A stretch of DNA of 6,199 bases. Origin: Phycisphaeraceae bacterium (GTDB taxonomy: Bacteria; Planctomycetota; Phycisphaerae; Phycisphaerales; Phycisphaeraceae). The stretch is taken from assembly GCA_016763955.1 (NCBI GenBank), contig JAESSU010000125.1:1-6199 (forward strand), written 5' to 3'. Positions 4,306-6,199 of this stretch are shown here, piece by piece. Under the pieces are notes generated by a model, which was given only the letters and a program-made list of their open reading frames with translations, did not search any database and was not told the origin of the DNA. Each line of letters starts with the position of its first letter. Positions within the stretch are counted from its first letter, which is position 1. A program made the position numbers and the translations under genes.

Positions 4306-4968
4306 ATGATTGAAATTCCAGTTCACGACATTCAAGGCAAGCAGATTGATACTCTGCAAGTTGATGAAGCACTCCTCGGTGGTGAAGTTCGCCATGACCT
4401 GTTAAAGCAGGCTTATGTCCGCTGCCACGCGAATCGCCGCTTAGGTACAGCAAGTACCAAAAGCCGTGCCGACACTTCATACTCAACTCGCAAGCTATAT
4501 CGTCAGAAGGGAACCGGCGGCGCTCGTCGCGGTTCTGCTGGCACCAACATCATGTATCATGGTGGACACACTTTTGCCAAGTCCGCCCGTTCGTTCCGCC
4601 AGGACATGCCCAAGAAAATGCGGCGTCTGGCTAATCGCAACGCTTTGCTGGCTAAAGCCCTCGACGGTGAAATCAAAATCGTCGATTCTCTGGCATTCGA
4701 AAAGCCCAGCACCAAGCAGTTCAACACACTGCTCTCCGCTTTAAATATCAATCGCACATGCTTGCTTGCTTTGAAAGACACGACCAGTGTTGAAGCAAAG
4801 TCAGCCCGCAATGTTGAGCACCTTAGTGTGACCAATGTGAATCAGCTTAGTGTGTTTGAAGTCCTCAATCACCGCTTCCTGCTTATTGATAAAGCAACCA
4901 TGGAAACAGCGATTGCTCTAACTCAAAATAATGTGAATACCGTTTCCGCAAATGTGGAGGGTGAATAA
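4306..4968 (+). CDS. rplD: 50S ribosomal protein L4
   Basis: Protein of 220 aa. L4 binds 23S rRNA and its extended loop lines the peptide exit tunnel; in E. coli it also represses its own operon through the leader RNA, which is not shown for this organism. The loop region is clear at about 45-100: RRLGTASTKSRADTSYSTRK, then RQKGTGGARRGSAGTNI (66-82) and HGGHTFAKSARSF (85-97). The C-terminal domain follows (MPKKMRRLANRNALLAKAL, 101-119; LLIDKATMETAI near the end). Most L4 proteins read GGGxxFGP at the loop end; here it is HGGHTFAK, which I associate with planctomycete-like L4. The ATG at 4306 has a good Shine-Dalgarno, AGGTGA (4295-4300); the in-frame GTG at 4297 lies inside that site and is rejected. 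The stop is 2 nt before rplW, implying tight coupling. Confidence 0.97.
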   Translation: MIEIPVHDIQGKQIDTLQVDEALLGGEVRHDLLKQAYVRCHANRRLGTASTKSRADTSYSTRKLYRQKGTGGARRGSAGTNIMYHGGHTFAKSARSFRQDMPKKMRRLANRNALLAKALDGEIKIVDSLAFEKPSTKQFNTLLSALNINRTCLLALKDTTSVEAKSARNVEHLSVTNVNQLSVFEVLNHRFLLIDKATMETAIALTQNNVNTVSANVEGE

Positions 4969-4970
4969 AC

Positions 4971-5249
4971 ATGGATGCAACTTATGTGATTAAGCGTCCC
5001 ATGGTGACTGAAAAGACAACATGGGAATCCGATGCTCGCAACCGATTTAGTTTTGTTGTGGACACAAAAGCAACCAAGCCTCAGATTCAAAAAGCAATCG
5101 AAGAGCTTTACGCCGTACGCGTTGAAAGTGTTGCTACTCAGATTCGCAAAGGTGAAACATTCCGTACTCGTTACGGTGTTTCCAAAAAGCGTGACTGGAA
5201 AGAAGCAACCGTTCAATTGCACCAAGATGACCGAATCGAACTGTTCTGA
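4971..5249 (+). CDS. rplW: 50S ribosomal protein L23
   Basis: Protein of 92 aa, close to the usual length. L23 sits at the exit of the peptide tunnel and is the docking site for trigger factor and SRP. Motifs are YVIKRPMVTEKTTW (5-18, the family's I.rP..TEK), NRFSFVVDTKATKPQIQKAIEELYAVRVESV (24-54), then the flexible loop with KGETFRTRYGVSKKRDWKEA (59-78), and the closing strand ATVQL (78-82). The ATG at 4971 is preceded by GGAGGGTGA (4956-4964), which lies inside the end of rplD, so translation of the two genes is probably coupled. The stop TGA is at 5247-5249, with a 48-nt spacer to rplB. Confidence 0.97.
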   Translation: MDATYVIKRPMVTEKTTWESDARNRFSFVVDTKATKPQIQKAIEELYAVRVESVATQIRKGETFRTRYGVSKKRDWKEATVQLHQDDRIELF

Positions 5250-5263
5250 TTAACTGTTGTAAG

Positions 5264-5281
5264 TGACTGTTAACTCAGTTA
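5264..5281 (+). repeat. Small hairpin in the rplW-rplB spacer
   Basis: TGACTG (5264-5269) pairs with CAGTTA (5276-5281), one G-U pair, around TTAACT. TAACTG (5251-5256) can compete for the same right arm. It ends just before the strong rplB Shine-Dalgarno (AAGGAGAGG, 5284-5292). A role in translation is possible but unproven. Confidence 0.35.
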
Positions 5282-5297
5282 GTAAGGAGAGGCCACC

Positions 5298-6155
5298 ATG
5301 GCCATTCGCGTATACAATCGAACCAGTGCAGGCCGCCGAAACTCCTCGGTCAATCTCTATTCAGAGGTGACCAAGAAGCGTCCGGAAAAAAGCCTGCTTT
5401 TACCCAAGAAGAAAAACGGCGGTCGCAACCATCATGGTGTGATTACCGTTCAGAGTCGTGGTGGTGGTCACAAACAGCGTTACCGTGTTATGGACTTTCG
5501 TCGTACCACGAAGCTGGATATGCCAGGCACTGTGGTGGGTATTGAGTATGATCCAAATCGCTCTGCCAACATTGCTCTGATCCAGTACGAAGATGGCGAC
5601 AAGCGATACATCATTGCCCCAATCGGTTTAACCGATGGCGAAGAAATCGTGAATGCCACCGAGCGTGCCGAGCCTAAGCCCGGCAACTCGATGCTTGCTA
5701 AATATATCCCAACGGGTTTGAATATTCATAATATTGAATTGGTCCCAGGTAAGGGTGGTGCGATTTGCCGAAGTGCAGGATCGTATGCTCGCCTGACCAA
5801 CCGTGAAGGGCAATGGGCAACCATCGTTCTTCCCAGTGGTGAAATTCGCCAGATTTCGGTTAATTGCCGCGTGACCATTGGTCAAATCGGTAATACGGAT
5901 CATATGAATGTTCGCATCGGTAAAGCCGGTCGCAACCGTCATAAGGGTAGACGCCCCCACACGCGTGGTGTGGCCAAGAATCACTGCGATCACCCCCTAG
6001 GTGGTGGTGATGGCAAGAGTAAGGGCGGTCGTGCCCCAGCATCTAAGACAGGCGTACTGTCCAAGGGTGGTCGGACTCGTAAGAAGGGCTTGCCATCGAG
6101 TAAGCGTATCTTGCGTCGTCGTGTGAGTAAGCGTTACGGACAGTTATCACTGTAA
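5298..6155 (+). CDS. rplB: 50S ribosomal protein L2
   Basis: Protein of 285 aa, near the normal 275. L2 binds 23S rRNA close to the peptidyl-transferase centre and is needed for subunit joining. Landmarks are GGRNHHGVITVQSRGGGHKQRYR (41-63), EYDPNRSANIALI (83-95), DKRYIIAP (101-108), PTGLNIHNIEL (138-148), GKGG (151-154), RSAGSYA (158-164), LPSGEIR (178-184), CRVTIGQIGN (190-199) and GKAGRNRHKGRRPHTRGVA (208-226). The near-invariant catalytic-area motif usually read as MNPVDHPHGGGEG is KNHCDHPLGGGDG (227-239) here. The essential His (E. coli His229) is kept as His232, while the second His of DHPH is Leu234 and NPV is NHC. The basic C-terminus ends SKRYGQLSL. The ATG at 5298 has the strong Shine-Dalgarno AAGGAGAGG. 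The next gene is 18 nt away. Confidence 0.97.
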   Translation: MAIRVYNRTSAGRRNSSVNLYSEVTKKRPEKSLLLPKKKNGGRNHHGVITVQSRGGGHKQRYRVMDFRRTTKLDMPGTVVGIEYDPNRSANIALIQYEDGDKRYIIAPIGLTDGEEIVNATERAEPKPGNSMLAKYIPTGLNIHNIELVPGKGGAICRSAGSYARLTNREGQWATIVLPSGEIRQISVNCRVTIGQIGNTDHMNVRIGKAGRNRHKGRRPHTRGVAKNHCDHPLGGGDGKSKGGRAPASKTGVLSKGGRTRKKGLPSSKRILRRRVSKRYGQLSL

Positions 6156-6173
6156 CTTAATTGAGGAGGCCAC

Positions 6174-6199
6174 ATGGCCCGTTCACTTAAAAAAGGCCC
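6174..6199 (+). CDS. rpsS: 30S ribosomal protein S19, first 8 codons (3' end outside window)
   Basis: The window ends after ATG GCC CGT TCA CTT AAA AAA GGC CC, giving MARSLKKG followed by a partial Pro codon, the standard S19 N-terminus. GAGGAGG (6163-6169) lies 4 nt upstream. The position directly after rplB is the expected one in the S10 operon. S19 sits in the 30S head and contacts S13 and the A-site finger. Only the first residues are visible, but motif plus position make the call secure. Confidence 0.93.

Overview
The window is a bacterial chromosomal segment. It runs from the end of a central-carbon enzyme gene, through three single genes, into the start of the S10 ribosomal-protein operon. 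Base composition is moderate, and there are no insertion sequences, tRNAs, rRNAs or CRISPR arrays. I infer a Planctomycetota-like organism, perhaps Phycisphaerae-like, from memory only: the L4 segment GGHTFAKSARSF, the L2 C-terminus ending YGQLSL, and the transaldolase subtype look closest to that group. No search was run, so this lineage call is moderate to low confidence.

Left part (1-2644). The window opens inside a transaldolase gene, right at its Schiff-base lysine. A perfect 13-bp hairpin (759-790) lies between it and a gene for a single-pass membrane protein of unknown function (786-1505). That gene converges on, and overlaps by 53 nt, a minus-strand gene for a small thioredoxin-like [2Fe-2S] or metal-binding protein (1453-1809). 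A gene-free stretch of about 385 nt follows, and then a bifunctional-nuclease-family (BFN/DUF151) gene (2195-2644) whose leader can fold over its Shine-Dalgarno.

Right part (2645-6199). A 310-nt gap rich in inverted repeats carries a good sigma-70-type promoter (TTGACA, 16 bp, TACACT; 2857-2884). It drives rpsJ (S10), rplC (L3), rplD (L4), rplW (L23), rplB (L2) and rpsS (S19, cut by the window end). The gene order is the classical one. The operon starts from its own promoter directly after the nuclease gene, with no str operon (rpsL-rpsG-fusA-tuf) just upstream.

The most unusual property is the spacing. rpsJ-rplC (141 nt) and rplC-rplD (196 nt) are separated by long spacers with inverted repeats, and the rplC-rplD spacer also holds a 30-codon open frame. 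The later junctions are 2, 48 and 18 nt. I infer possible cis-acting RNA control of L3 and L4 synthesis. No canonical intrinsic terminator (GC hairpin plus U-tract) is visible anywhere. Apart from these structured spacers I see no clear novel multi-gene system; most of the window is core housekeeping.
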